A stretch of 64,000 nt of DNA from Terricaulis silvestris (GCF_009792355.1 NZ_CP047045.1:434001-498000); one strand, 5' to 3'; counted from the stretch's first letter, positions 48,589 to 57,661 are shown. Notes: generated by a model not told the origin, from the letters alone. Numbers and translations are program-made.

Positions 48589-49505
48589 GTGCAAGTCAAC
48601 TCCAAAACGAAGATTCTGGATCTCTCCCGAGACGGTGAGGGTGAGGGCACTTTCGTTGTTCTATGGCGCACCCGCGGTGGCACCCGTGCATCCACGTGGG
48701 TTTGCCGCCTAAGGCTTGCAGCAGAAGCGCGAAGTTCGCCGCGCTCATTCTATGCGACTGGTAGTCTGAATACTGCTGACCAGGCGGTCGCGAGAGAGCG
48801 CGCTTTCGCCTGGCGACGTGATCGCGACGAAGCAGGCGAAAAGATCCTTGAGGCGAACAAGCCAGCTTTCGTAGACGTGGCCGTCGCTTGGCTCGCTCAT
48901 CTTGAGCAATCGCGTGCGATGGCGGAGAGTCTGGGCGAGCGGCCGCTTGGCATCGACCAGTTTCGCAGGCTGCGGTCGGTGACCAAACGGTACCTCATTC
49001 CGTACTTTGGCCGCTATCCGATAGACCGGATAACTCGTCGCGAGACAATCGGCTACGCGCCTTGGCGTAAGATGTACTACTCGAACGGGCCCGGCGTCGC
49101 TGAGACTTCAATATCCTATCAACGCAACGGAAAGGTAGTAGCGAGGCCACCGCGAAAATCCGCCGCTCCTGCGCGCTCGACGGTCGCCAAAGATGTGGAA
49201 GCCTTCAACAAGATCATCGCGTTCGCGCAGGCTCAGCATCAAGAACTGGATTGGAGCGTGGTGCCGCGCCTTGAAGGCGTGACGAAGGGAGCGCGGCTGC
49301 CAAGGCCAAGAGCGAGATTCAAACCAGATCAGGTAAAGCTCATCTTCCAAACCGCGATAGATCGCGCCGGAGACCCGAAGATCGATCGTCGGCCTACGGC
49401 ATGCTACGCTCGCGACATAACACTCAGCCTTATCCGGTTTCTCTGGACGACGGGTGCGAGGCCGACCGAGGCGCTTGCGTTGAGGGTTGGTGATCTCGAA
49501 TTCGC
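48589..49505 (+). pseudogene. Tyrosine integrase, N-terminal fragment
   Basis: About 305 codons from GTG 48589. They contain an N-terminal DNA-binding part, the SAM-like core-binding region (VAVAWLAHLEQSR, RYLIPYFGRYPIDRITRRE) and the first catalytic Arg in WTTGARPTEALALRVGDLEF. Integrase resemblance ends there; the frame runs on to 49788 antisense to a thermonuclease fragment. The missing C-terminal catalytic half is on the opposite strand at 51620-52015. Confidence 0.8.
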
Positions 49506-49650
49506 GAAGGCGCCCAAGGGGACAATGATCCCAGGAATCGGCCGTCTGCATGGCAATGCGTATGTTGGGGACTGGGGTGAGCCAGATCTTGATCACCCCC
49601 AAATTGAGAGCGTTGATGGGATGTACGAGTACGTCGTCGCGTTGGCTGAT

Positions 49651-49800
49651 GCAGAGGCTGTCGCCGTCGCCGATGTAGCGGACGACGCCGGAAAAGGCGT
49701 CGCCGGCACGGCGGGGGAGCTCGCCTTCGCAGGGATCGGCGAAGGCGAGCGAGGGGACGATCGCGAAGAGCAGCGCGGCGACGAGTAGTCTTATCGGCAT
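49651..49800 (-). pseudogene. Thermonuclease-like secreted protein, N-terminal fragment
   Basis: From ATG 49800 the frame encodes a signal peptide (RLLVAALLFAIVPSLAFA) and the start of an SNase-like domain (SGVVRYIGDGDSLC). After codon 50 the resemblance stops and the frame runs antisense to the integrase fragment. The matching remainder (SDDPNTWIEVRLADF...) is on the plus strand from about 52055. Confidence 0.75.
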
Positions 49801-49825
49801 CCGACCAAGCTTAACGGATTCGGGC

Positions 49826-49922
49826 TTGGGCGTCGCCCGCTCTCGCGGGCCGGGCTCTAGTGCTCGCGCACGAAGCCGCGCGTGGCGCGCGTCTTCGCCC
49901 TTCGGGCTTCGATCCCTGACGC
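49826..49922 (-). repeat. Dispersed intergenic repeat A, copy 1
   Basis: The reverse complement of this stretch (GCGTCAGGGATCGAAGC at its start, GACGCCCAA at its end) closely matches the plus strand at 60087-60180. It lies just upstream of the thermonuclease fragment start. Confidence 0.65.
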
Positions 49923-49984
49923 GCGCAGCGGTGAGGCTTCTTTGCTCTGCCTCTTCGATCGCTTTGCCTGCGTCCGCAATAGCG

Positions 49985-50188
49985 TCAGCAAAGGCAGCTG
50001 CGTCGATGGCGCCTTCCTTGAGACGGCTTAGCACTGCCCTTACGCGCTCGGCCTGGAAGGCAGGTTGGCAACAGATCATCGCTCAGCAGGTTTTGGCGGC
50101 GCCCAACACACTCTTTGTGGGCCTTGGCTCCGCGGCTCCGGTGCTCTCTGAAACTGTAGCCATGATCGCCGATGCAGTGGGACATCAT
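49985..50188 (-). CDS. Small basic hypothetical protein
   Basis: A 67-codon ORF starting with two Met codons, overlapping the upstream 46-codon ORF by ATGA. It is Cys-, Arg- and His-rich (SHCIGDHGYSFREHRSRG). No family recognised. A second frame over the same DNA (MATVSESTGAAEP, stop, then ERVRAVLSRLKEGAIDAAAF) also looks protein-like, so which frame is real is unclear. Confidence 0.25.
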   Translation of the reverse strand: MMSHCIGDHGYSFREHRSRGAKAHKECVGRRQNLLSDDLLPTCLPGRARKGSAKPSQGRRHRRSCLC

Positions 50189-50325
50189 GGTCGCCCCTTT
50201 CGACGACCGTGGTCATCTGGAGGACGTTTCGTGGTTTCGTAAAACCAGACCGTCATCACGACACCGCCAAAAAACGCCACCAACGCTGCGATTTTTTGCA
50301 GTGTCTCCCAATGTTCGTAGGTCAT
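50185..50325 (-). CDS. Small single-helix membrane protein
   Basis: A 46-codon ORF from ATG 50325: an amphipathic start (MTYEHWETLQKI), one membrane helix (AALVAFFGGVVMTVWFY) and a charged tail (RPPDDHGRRKGRP). GGGGA lies about eight bases upstream. The shape recalls phage-encoded small membrane proteins, but no family is assigned. Confidence 0.4.
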   Translation of the reverse strand: MTYEHWETLQKIAALVAFFGGVVMTVWFYETTKRPPDDHGRRKGRP

Positions 50326-50387
50326 TCCAGCCGTCCCCGGCAGACTCGCATCTCGATCTGCCCACCATTAGTGGGTGCCCCCAGCAC

Positions 50388-50543
50388 TCATTTTTGCGTC
50401 CGCGTCACACGGCCATCGCGGTACTCAATTTTGAAGGATTTGGAGCACGACTTGCAGTTCAGGTGCGTGTTTCCGAAGTTTCCGCCGATGCTGTATTGGC
50501 CCGTGGCACTGCAATGCGGACAGACGATGGAATAGTTGCTCAC
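50388..50543 (-). CDS. Small zinc-ribbon-like protein
   Basis: A 51-residue protein with CPHC and CKSC pairs about 20 residues apart (SIVCPHCSATGQYSIGG, then HLNCKSCSKSFKIEYRDGR), which would form a zinc ribbon. The GTG at 50543 has AAGGGGG five bases upstream; an ATG at 50576 is an alternative. It is divergent from the XRE gene across an AT-rich gap (50577-50623) containing TATAAT. Confidence 0.5.
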   Translation of the reverse strand: MSNYSIVCPHCSATGQYSIGGNFGNTHLNCKSCSKSFKIEYRDGRVTRTQK

Positions 50544-50623
50544 GACCGCCCCCTTAGGATCGCCCTCACAGTACATATTATAGTTGATAGCATTAAAGTA
50601 TGTAAACCCCGCATATCCTTGCG

Positions 50624-50866
50624 ATGGACATGCGGAAGCTTGTCGGACGCAATTTTTCGCGGTTACGGCGTGAGAAGGGTCTGACCCAGGAAGAGATCGA
50701 GGAACGATCCGGCTTCAGCCAGCAATATTTGAGCGGGCTTGAACAAGGTAGCCGGAATCCGACTGTGATTACGCTGTACGAGTTAGCTCAAGCGCTTGGT
50801 GTGAGCCATGTTGAACTGCTGACGCCGGATGCAGAAGCGTTGAGAGAAAGTCGAAAGCGTCGGTAA
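50624..50866 (+). CDS. XRE-family transcription regulator
   Basis: An 80-residue Cro/CI-type helix-turn-helix protein (VGRNFSRLRREKGLTQEEIE, GFSQQYLSGLEQGSRNPTVI, LYELAQALGVSHVELL). It is a single DNA-binding domain without an effector domain. It lies inside the inverted segment and is AT-richer than the chromosome core, as expected for a mobile-element regulator. No toxin-type partner is adjacent. Confidence 0.85.
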   Translation: MDMRKLVGRNFSRLRREKGLTQEEIEERSGFSQQYLSGLEQGSRNPTVITLYELAQALGVSHVELLTPDAEALRESRKRR

Positions 50867-51171
50867 GCCGAACTAGGGAGAGGCAAGCTGAGCGAGCCTC
50901 CTGCTTACGTTTCCAAAATCGAACAATGTCAACAGCGACTCGATCCGCTCCAGCCTGTTGAATGTACGCGGCCGTCGGGGCGGACGTTGAGATGTTTCTC
51001 GTAGAAGTGGTTGCGACGGCACCGCCAAGCCCAATCATCGGTGAAATATCCGGTTGCCTTTCTGACAATGCCAATATTTGAATCGGTCGCTCGCATTGAC
51101 GGTCTTGGTAAAGCGCGTCCCGCCGTGAAGCCCCTGGGTTTTGCCGTCATGAAAGTTGACCGGCTTCGAAA
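50867..51171. other. Region without a convincing gene inside the inverted segment
   Basis: No ORF here has a recognised family. One minus-strand frame (about 50929-51150) contains a protein-like stretch, ATGYFTDDWAWRCRRNHFYE, which may be a relic. Confidence 0.5.
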
Positions 51172-51555
51172 TCAAACGAATAGCCGTTTGCAAAGTAACC
51201 AGACCGTCTCTTGGAATCTCGCCTCGCTGCGAAAGGCCACTGCCAAAGCTTTAATCGCCGGCTGTCTGGCGCGGCGCAGCAACCACACGACACTTACTGC
51301 AGCGGCGGCTTCCGGCGACAACCTCTGCGCCAGCTGCATACCGACATGATTGCCGGCTGTTTTTCGTGACGCTACGAGTGCAATGTCGTTTCCGATCGCG
51401 CGCAGACTTGCACGAAGCAGAGCTTGGGCAGCATGGATTAGCGCGTCCGAAAGCTCGATCCGTTCGTTGAGCCGAGCGTGCAATGCGCGATCAACCAGGA
51501 AGGCCAGCTCAAGCAAACGCGCACGATTGATGTCGTGGGAACAAAGCGAGGTCAT
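51172..51555 (-). CDS. Hypothetical protein in the inverted segment
   Basis: A 127-residue Ala- and Leu-rich, largely helical protein (LLELAFLVDRALHARLNERI, then SDALIHAAQALLRASLRAIG). No family recognised. The ATG at 51555 gives the compact form; an in-frame start at 51645 exists. It is immediately downstream of the integrase C-terminal fragment on the same strand. Confidence 0.4.
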   Translation of the reverse strand: MTSLCSHDINRARLLELAFLVDRALHARLNERIELSDALIHAAQALLRASLRAIGNDIALVASRKTAGNHVGMQLAQRLSPEAAAAVSVVWLLRRARQPAIKALAVAFRSEARFQETVWLLCKRLFV

Positions 51556-51619
51556 GCGCCTATTTAGATCACATCGGCTTTGTGGCGCCGCGCCGACAGA
51601 TCTCCGCGCGGATCGGCGC

Positions 51620-52015
51620 TTAAATACGAAGGCGTTCCTTTGCAAAAGATGGAAGGAGATGACCGTAATACTGATCGATCATCTTCTCCGTCGTCCCCAT
51701 ATTTCGCGCGAGAATGGTCACCATATTAGGTGTTCTTGATTGCGCGAAGGCTTCAATCATCTCGGAAGCATAGGTGTGCCGCCACGAGGAGAGGCTCATT
51801 CTCCGACCATCGACGTAGAGCAAACCTTTTGGACAGGCGTCGTCGATGCAGTCATTGAGCAGATTGTCATGCTGCTTTCCGATCGAAAACCGTCCTCCAT
51901 CATAAGCCGGAAACAAGGGCATGTCCTTCGGAAGCCCCTTGAAACCGACGCGATGCTTTCCAAAGCGCGCTTGCAACAACTTGCTGTGCCAGAAGAACCA
52001 GTCCTCGAACTCAAT
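51620..52015 (-). pseudogene. Tyrosine integrase, C-terminal fragment
   Basis: The minus strand encodes the catalytic half of a tyrosine recombinase: FEDWFFWHSKLLQARFGK, PLFPAYDGGRFS, the Arg-His box SSWRHTYASEMIEAF and the nucleophile Tyr in EKMIDQYYGHL. It has no proper start; resemblance fades near 52015. Joined to the fragment at 48589-49505 it would give an integrase of about 435 residues. Confidence 0.8.
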
Positions 52016-52054
52016 CCGCGGCGTCGCGCGACGCGCATGCGAGACATGTTTTAT

Positions 52055-52318
52055 GTCTGGGAATCCGACGATCCCAACACCTGGATCGAGGTGCGCTTGG
52101 CGGACTTCAATGCCCCTGAGCTCAACGCCTCAGGCGGCGCTGCCGCCAAGTCCGCGCTCGAACGCATCGCCATGCGCCGAACAGCGCAATGCATCGCCGG
52201 CGGTGGCCGCTCGCGCCGCGTGATCTCCTATGACCGGGTCATCGCCACCTGCCGCATCAGCGGCCGCCGCATCGGCGATCTCTTGCGCGAAGCCGGCGCC
52301 GAGGAGGGCGGGCGATAG
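52055..52318 (+). pseudogene. Thermonuclease-like protein, C-terminal fragment
   Basis: About 87 codons continue an SNase-like fold: DDPNTWIEVRLADFNAPELN, AAAKSALERIAMRRTAQCIA, and SRRVISYDRVIATCRISGRR. The IEVRLADF...APEL segment matches the SNase substrate region. The frame extends upstream to 51740, but that part is antisense to the integrase fragment. The N-terminal half is at 49651-49800 on the other strand. Confidence 0.75.
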
Positions 52319-52357
52319 GGTCTGGTTCGGATGGGGCCGCGGCGCGAAGCTTGTCAC

Positions 52358-52543
52358 ATGGCGTTTGACGCATCCCGTCATCCGGAACCCGAGCACCAGC
52401 GCGCTCCCGTGCTTCAGGACGAACCTCTCGATTACGTCGATTGGGGCATGCGCATCGTTGTCTTCGGCGGTGCCTTGATTGCCTACTTCCTTTGGCTGGT
52501 CCAACTCATCGCACAGATCATTGCCGCGTTCGTCGCGCGATAG
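52358..52543 (+). CDS. Small membrane protein
   Basis: A 61-residue protein with a soluble acidic start (MAFDASRHPEPEHQRAPVLQ) and one or two hydrophobic helices at the end (IVVFGGALIAYFLWLVQLIA). No family recognised. It follows the thermonuclease fragment in the same direction, and a strong hairpin lies downstream. Confidence 0.45.
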   Translation: MAFDASRHPEPEHQRAPVLQDEPLDYVDWGMRIVVFGGALIAYFLWLVQLIAQIIAAFVAR

Positions 52544-52585
52544 CTCCGGCCGCGGCAAAGCGTCGGCCTCACTGGCGCGCGCCTT

Positions 52586-52618
52586 GCCCTTGCTGGGGCG
52601 GATCGGGCCAGCAAGGGC
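52586..52618. repeat. Perfect 11-pair hairpin before the protease-nuclease gene
   Basis: GCCCTTGCTGG (52586-52596) pairs with CCAGCAAGGGC (52608-52618) over 11 bases. No T-run follows. It is 54 bases upstream of the ATG at 52673, so it may be a terminator for the small membrane gene or a leader structure. Confidence 0.6.
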
Positions 52619-52672
52619 ATTGCCTACGCCCTGAAGTTGCAGCACACTCGCCTCCGGCTAGGGGCGGGCGCC

Positions 52673-54820
52673 ATGGCGGACATCCTCGACTTTGACGCTG
52701 ACGATCTCATCGACATCGAGATCATCGAGGAGGCGGCGCGCCGCTGGGACCAGTCGGCCGCTGAACGCGAGCGAAAGACGATCGCGCTCAGCGAAGGGCG
52801 CTACCACGACGTTGAGCCGGCCGGGCGGCTGGCCAAGCGTCTCAACCATCTCGCCGCCAAAGCCAATATCGACCGCGTTGGCGACGCGCCTATGGGTCTG
52901 GCGGCGATCATCGCCGACGGCGTCACGGAATCTGAATTGGACGATGCGACGTACGAACAGCTTCTCGGTGAAACGGTCGACTACCTCTCTGCGCGATTCC
53001 TGAGTGAAGGAGCGCGCGCAAGTCGTTCGGTATGCCGTATAAGACTGCGTGTGGATGGTCGCGACAAATTCGGCACCGGGTTCCTGGTCGGACCGGGGCT
53101 GTTGATCACGAATTGGCATGTGCTGAAGCAGAGCCGCCACGCGGATGGCGCGGTCGCGGAGTTCCTCTACGAAGACGGCGCCGAGGCCGTGCAGGCGGCG
53201 CTCGCGCCATCGCGCTTCTTCATCAATGACCGCGCGTTGGATTTCGCAGTATGCGCGCTGGACGCCGACGACGACCTTTCTGCATTCGGCTGGCTGCCGC
53301 TGATCGGACAGGAGGGCAAAATTTCTATCGGCGAGCCGGTGAACATCATCCAGCATCCGCGGGGCCTGCGCAAAAAGATCGTCGTGCGGGAGAACTCGCT
53401 GGTCCACCTTCCCGACGCGCCGTTGGATTTCGTGGCTCAATATCTTGCCGACACCGAATATGGCGCGTCAGGGTCGCCGGTGTTCAATGATCAATGGGAA
53501 GTCGTGGCCCTGCATCACGCAGGCGTTCCGAAACGCAACGGCGCTGGTGAATGGCTGGCGCGCAACGGCGGCGTTTGGCGCAAAGGCGACGCCCCCTCAG
53601 AGATCGACTGGATCGCCAACGAAGGAATACGAATTTCGCGCATCGTCGCGGCGCTCAAGGCAATGGCGTTGACTGGCGCAAGGGCGAAATTGCGCAACGC
53701 GATTGTCGCCGGCGCCGTAGCGCCGCGCGACACGCCCGCGTCCACTCGGCGCGGGGGCATGACTTTGGAGGAAGACGCCATGGCCGCCGACGATGCGACT
53801 TTTCATACAAGAGCCAACATCGGGGGCGTAACGCTGCCCATCACCGTGACGGTGACCATTGGCGCCAGCGCTGCGGCGCCCTCTGGCGCTGTTGCAATTG
53901 CCAGCGACGACATCACAAGCGAAGCTGCGGTCAAACCGGATGAGAACTACGCCAAACGTAAAGGCTACAATCCGACCTTCCTGGGAGCTGGCGCGGAAGC
54001 CGCGCTGCCTACCCCCTCGAACACGATCATGAACGACGTTGTTCAGCTCGAAGACGGCAGTCACGAACTCAAGTACCACCATTTTAGCGTGATCATGAGC
54101 CGCTCGCGGCGGCTCGCTTTCATTTCAGCGGTAAATTTCCACACCAAGGCAAAGGTGCGCCGCGCGCGCGATGCGAGCGGGCCTTGGTACTTTGACCCGC
54201 GCATTGATGAAGCGTTGCAGGCGGGCAATGAGTATTACGCTGACAATCCGCTCGATCGCGGCCATCTTGCGCGCCGCGCCGATTCCGCTTGGGGCGCCAC
54301 CGAACAGGAAGCGCGCCAAGCCAACGACGACACCTTCCACTGGACCAATTGCGCGCCTCAGCATGAAATCTTCAACCAGAGCAGTAAGGCGACAGAGCGC
54401 GGACTGCTGCTTTGGGGCAATTTGGAAAATCATATCGCCGCTGAGGCCGCCGCGGACGGCAAGGTCAGCGTATTCAACGGCCCTGTGCTTGCGCGCGGCG
54501 ATCGCAAGCTCGACGGCTTCGACCTTAAACTGCCCAAACGTTACTGGAAGATCGTCCTCTATCGCTCGGACGGCGGCCTCGGCGCAGCGGCGTTCCTGCT
54601 GACGCAGAGCGATCTGATCGCCGATTTGCAAGAGGAAGAATTCGATCCCGGTGATTTCGCGCCCTTCCAAGTCAAGGTGACGGAAATCGAGAGGCTTACA
54701 AAGCTCGATTTCGGCGACTTGTGGAAGTGTGATCCGCTCGAGGCGCCGGGCGCCGAAGAGAACTTCATCCAGCCTTTGGAGCGCGTCGTGATCCGTGATT
54801 TGGCGGATATCGTGGTTTGA
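52673..54820 (+). CDS. Trypsin-like protease fused to DNA/RNA non-specific endonuclease
   Basis: A 715-residue two-enzyme protein. Residues 1-110 are acidic and helical with no signal peptide. Residues about 115-300 are a trypsin-like domain with the full triad: His149 (ITNWHVL), Asp190 (RALDFAVCAL) and Ser266 (YGASGSPVF). A linker of about 110 residues follows. Residues about 430-700 are a NucA/EndoG-type nuclease with DRGH at 528-531 (NPLDRGHLARRAD) and the metal-binding Asn region HWTNCAPQHEIFNQ. Both active sites look intact. No signal peptide is seen, so it is probably cytosolic. The ATG at 52673 has GGGGCGGGC upstream. Role unknown; fusions of proteases and nucleases are typical of conflict systems. 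Confidence 0.88.
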   Translation: MADILDFDADDLIDIEIIEEAARRWDQSAAERERKTIALSEGRYHDVEPAGRLAKRLNHLAAKANIDRVGDAPMGLAAIIADGVTESELDDATYEQLLGETVDYLSARFLSEGARASRSVCRIRLRVDGRDKFGTGFLVGPGLLITNWHVLKQSRHADGAVAEFLYEDGAEAVQAALAPSRFFINDRALDFAVCALDADDDLSAFGWLPLIGQEGKISIGEPVNIIQHPRGLRKKIVVRENSLVHLPDAPLDFVAQYLADTEYGASGSPVFNDQWEVVALHHAGVPKRNGAGEWLARNGGVWRKGDAPSEIDWIANEGIRISRIVAALKAMALTGARAKLRNAIVAGAVAPRDTPASTRRGGMTLEEDAMAADDATFHTRANIGGVTLPITVTVTIGASAAAPSGAVAIASDDITSEAAVKPDENYAKRKGYNPTFLGAGAEAALPTPSNTIMNDVVQLEDGSHELKYHHFSVIMSRSRRLAFISAVNFHTKAKVRRARDASGPWYFDPRIDEALQAGNEYYADNPLDRGHLARRADSAWGATEQEARQANDDTFHWTNCAPQHEIFNQSSKATERGLLLWGNLENHIAAEAAADGKVSVFNGPVLARGDRKLDGFDLKLPKRYWKIVLYRSDGGLGAAAFLLTQSDLIADLQEEEFDPGDFAPFQVKVTEIERLTKLDFGDLWKCDPLEAPGAEENFIQPLERVVIRDLADIVV

Positions 54821-55506
54821 TTTGGCGCCAGGGCGGGCGAAGGCGTGCGTGCTCCACTCCTCTGGCTAAACTCACGCAACTGTGCGACGGCGCGGTCGTG
54901 CGGAGCTTGATGTCCCATAAGATCCAAGACTGATAGCTAGAGAAGCGAGTGTTGGCGCACGACCAGCGCAACGAGACAAACTTCGGGGCCATTTTCGTAG
55001 CGGCATGGAGCACGCTCATCCGCCGTGGCCGGGAAATGTCGGGAAACGATCGGAACGCGCTTCTTGAACCGCATTCTCGCGCGACGACAAGGTTGAGGCA
55101 TGTTATCTATGAGCCGCTCGAAACGAGCGGTGAAACCATTTGATTGCGATGGTCGACGAGCGCGCACTACGAGGCATTTTTTTGTCGGCGCGTTTGACGG
55201 TGTCGCGTCAAAACCCACCCTCACGACGAGCGATCGCGCAGGTGGCGAGGAGTCGGTCGATTTTTGAGTGGGATTGCGGAGCCGCTGACGTCCGCTTTCG
55301 GTCGCGTCCAAGCTAGAGTCCGCTAATGGGATGAAGCGGAGGGGCGCAGTTAGGAGTCCGAAATCTTATCCCGCCGATCGTGATGGAGATTTTGCGCGCT
55401 TGCGCTGGCGGCATGGCGCACGAAGTGTGTAACCAAGACTTCAGAGTCGATCGTGGACTCGTCGCGGTTCTACAATTATGGGTAGAACTGGACGGGGGAA
55501 CGGGGC
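54821..55506. other. Long intergenic region upstream of the CHAT gene
   Basis: 686 bases without a convincing gene. It holds dispersed repeat B (55281-55335). A minus-strand ORF at 54937-55311 has no protein-like pattern. The last 100 bases are less GC-rich and should contain the CHAT promoter; no clear box was identified. Confidence 0.6.
55281..55335 (+). repeat. Dispersed intergenic repeat B, copy 1
   Basis: Two TCCGCT half-motifs 28 bases apart (GACGTCCGCTTTCGG and AGTCCGCTAATGGGATGA). The same pair with the same 28-base spacing is at 63549-63600, and the second half alone is at 60602-60623. Confidence 0.6.
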
Positions 55507-57660
55507 ATGCGCAGAAGAACGTTTTTCACTGCTAGCGCTGCTGCGTTTGCGGGACTTTCACCTGCTTCCGCGGTCGCTCAACAACCCTCTGCCGCAGAAG
55601 AAATCCGTGCACTTTACATGGCGATATCGCTACGCGTCCTTACCGGGGGACGACAGTCCACCGTGCGTTTTGGCGCAGATGAGCTGACAAGGCTGAGTCG
55701 CTACGATCGCAATTGGGTTCGTTACGGAGATTCTGCGCAGCTCGCGCATTTGCTTTACAAACTCGCAGACCGCTCGGATCGGACGACCCTGCTAGAAGTC
55801 TGCCGCCTTGTGGTCGATACCTTCTGGGGCACAGCCGGCATGACCGGCCTCAGCCTTTCTGAGACCTACGCCAATTTGTGTGGCGCCGCGGCGCTGACGT
55901 TGGCTAACCCCGACGTCTTTTCGCGCATGGCGATGACACGCGGAGAGACGAGTGTCCTGATGCTGCATTGCGCGGCGTTAGCGCCGGGCGGCCAGCGTGA
56001 GGAATGGGCGCAAATTGGGCTGCGCGAAACGCGACTCCACGGCGCTCAAGCGCTGCAAACCTGGACCAGGGACAACATCACGGGACGGTTCATTGCGGTG
56101 GGCACTGCGGTGGCCGGCGATCATCGCGCTGCGGCTGCGCAGTATCTGCAGGTGTTGGCAAATTCAACTGGCGCGATGCAAGACCTTGTCGAGCAGCGCC
56201 AACCAGCGGCTCGTACGATCGGCGAACTCGCGGTCAATGGGCTGGAGAATCTTTGGAATCGAGCGACTGGCGGCACCCATTTGGGCGGGCTCGCTGCAAC
56301 CGTCGCTGGGATCCGAATGTTACGCGCCGAAGCGGCCACTCTTGCGTTTGTCACTGGCGAGCAAGACCGCGCCATTGATCTATTAGAGCTGTCGCGCGGA
56401 CCGGGCGTGGGCGCGGTCGCCAATGAAACATCAACATCGGCCCGCACGTGGGAGCGTCAGTTGACCGGTGCGGGCGTGACGCTGGTACAAGTCGCGACCA
56501 CTCAGATTGGTTGTTTCTGCGTCGTCAGCGTTCAGCGCCGTGGGCGCATCGTGCGCAGCCACGCCCTTGATTACGCTCCTGGCGGCGCCGCCATGTTGGA
56601 CATTATGGGCGGTTGGCGCAGCGGCTTCTCGAGGCATCCAGGGTTACTGCAGCAGTTTGATCAAGCGCACCGTGCATCCGCTCGCCGCATCGAACGGGAG
56701 ATGATGGAGTATGTGGGACTGGCCTCGGGTGCAGCAAAGGAGCTTGCTGGCAACACAATTTTGACCGCGTTGGCGAGTGCGGGCGTCGCGCCGACCGGCG
56801 ATGTCTTGGTCATTCAACCGGCTTCGCTCGCGAGCTTGCCGCTAGGCCTGTCGGTTGACGCGGACGGGGTGCGTCTGGCGCAGCGCTATAAGGTGAGGTT
56901 TGCAACGAGCCTTGAATCCGCGGCTAGGTCCGCCGAGCGGGTGGCTCAGCCTAGTCAATCGGCACCTACGATCGCTCACCTCGTCTCAAGGGGGCGCGAC
57001 GCACCTCGCTATGCGCCGTTCGAGATTGCCGCGGTTGAAGCACACTTCGCGCCGGAGGCGCGCCGTGCGCCCGTGGCGGCGTCCAACAGCGCCAATGCGT
57101 TGCAGCCCCTTGTCGGCGCCCAATATTGGCACCTGGCGACGCACGGTGTCTGGAATTTCCGCAATCAGGACCAATCCGGCCTATTGGTGATTGATGAGGA
57201 CGACCCCACAACAGTGGCGCATGTTTCGGCGTTTCACGCCGACCCGGCGCCACGCCTTGTCTTTCTCTCCGCGTGCGAGACGAACCTGATCAACACTGAG
57301 CGTGATCTCAACGACTTTGTCGGACTCAACACGGCGTTTATGAAGGCGGGCGCAGCGGGCGTGATTGGAACGCAGTGGGCGGTCAGCGACGCTGCTTCGG
57401 CCCTGCTGGCGACGCGGTTCTATGCATCTCACATCGCAGGAGCCATGGCGCCGGCCGCCGCTCTACAGGAAGCGCAAAATTGGCTGCGCGCCGCTACGCC
57501 GTCGGAGTTGATGAGCTTCATCGAAGGCCTCGTTGCTTCGGGCAAGGTGAGCGCCGAGGCTTCCGAAGCCATCTTGGGCTTCCTTTCGGAATTGCCGAGC
57601 GGCGAGCGGCCGTTCGAAGATCCATACTTCTGGGGCGGGTTCCAGTTGCTGGGAGGGTGA
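55507..57660 (+). CDS. Exported CHAT-domain (caspase-like) protease
   Basis: A 717-residue protein with an N-terminal twin-arginine-like signal (MRRRTFFTASAAAFAGLSPA, cleavage near AVAQ). Residues about 30-330 are helical and may be degenerate TPR-like. Residues about 400-717 are a CHAT domain with catalytic His546 (YWHLATHGVWNF) and Cys590 (RLVFLSACETNL), then GAAGVIGTQWAVSD, as in the family. Most CHAT proteins are cytosolic; this one appears to be exported folded. The ATG follows GGACGGGGGAACGGGGC. The next gene starts 2 bases after its stop, so a partner role for that gene is likely. Confidence 0.85.
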   Translation: MRRRTFFTASAAAFAGLSPASAVAQQPSAAEEIRALYMAISLRVLTGGRQSTVRFGADELTRLSRYDRNWVRYGDSAQLAHLLYKLADRSDRTTLLEVCRLVVDTFWGTAGMTGLSLSETYANLCGAAALTLANPDVFSRMAMTRGETSVLMLHCAALAPGGQREEWAQIGLRETRLHGAQALQTWTRDNITGRFIAVGTAVAGDHRAAAAQYLQVLANSTGAMQDLVEQRQPAARTIGELAVNGLENLWNRATGGTHLGGLAATVAGIRMLRAEAATLAFVTGEQDRAIDLLELSRGPGVGAVANETSTSARTWERQLTGAGVTLVQVATTQIGCFCVVSVQRRGRIVRSHALDYAPGGAAMLDIMGGWRSGFSRHPGLLQQFDQAHRASARRIEREMMEYVGLASGAAKELAGNTILTALASAGVAPTGDVLVIQPASLASLPLGLSVDADGVRLAQRYKVRFATSLESAARSAERVAQPSQSAPTIAHLVSRGRDAPRYAPFEIAAVEAHFAPEARRAPVAASNSANALQPLVGAQYWHLATHGVWNFRNQDQSGLLVIDEDDPTTVAHVSAFHADPAPRLVFLSACETNLINTERDLNDFVGLNTAFMKAGAAGVIGTQWAVSDAASALLATRFYASHIAGAMAPAAALQEAQNWLRAATPSELMSFIEGLVASGKVSAEASEAILGFLSELPSGERPFEDPYFWGGFQLLGG

Positions 57661-57661
57661 A

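Noticed and set aside
49505-49788. Continuation of the integrase frame as a natural C-terminus
   Set aside because: The residues are Ala/Val/Gly-rich and antisense to the thermonuclease fragment, while the true catalytic half is at 51620-52015.
51740-52054. Upstream part of the ORF that carries the thermonuclease C-half
   Set aside because: It is antisense to the integrase C-terminal fragment and has no thermonuclease resemblance.
54937-55311. A 124-codon minus-strand ORF
   Set aside because: No protein-like pattern, no ribosome site, and it contains repeat B; treated as intergenic.
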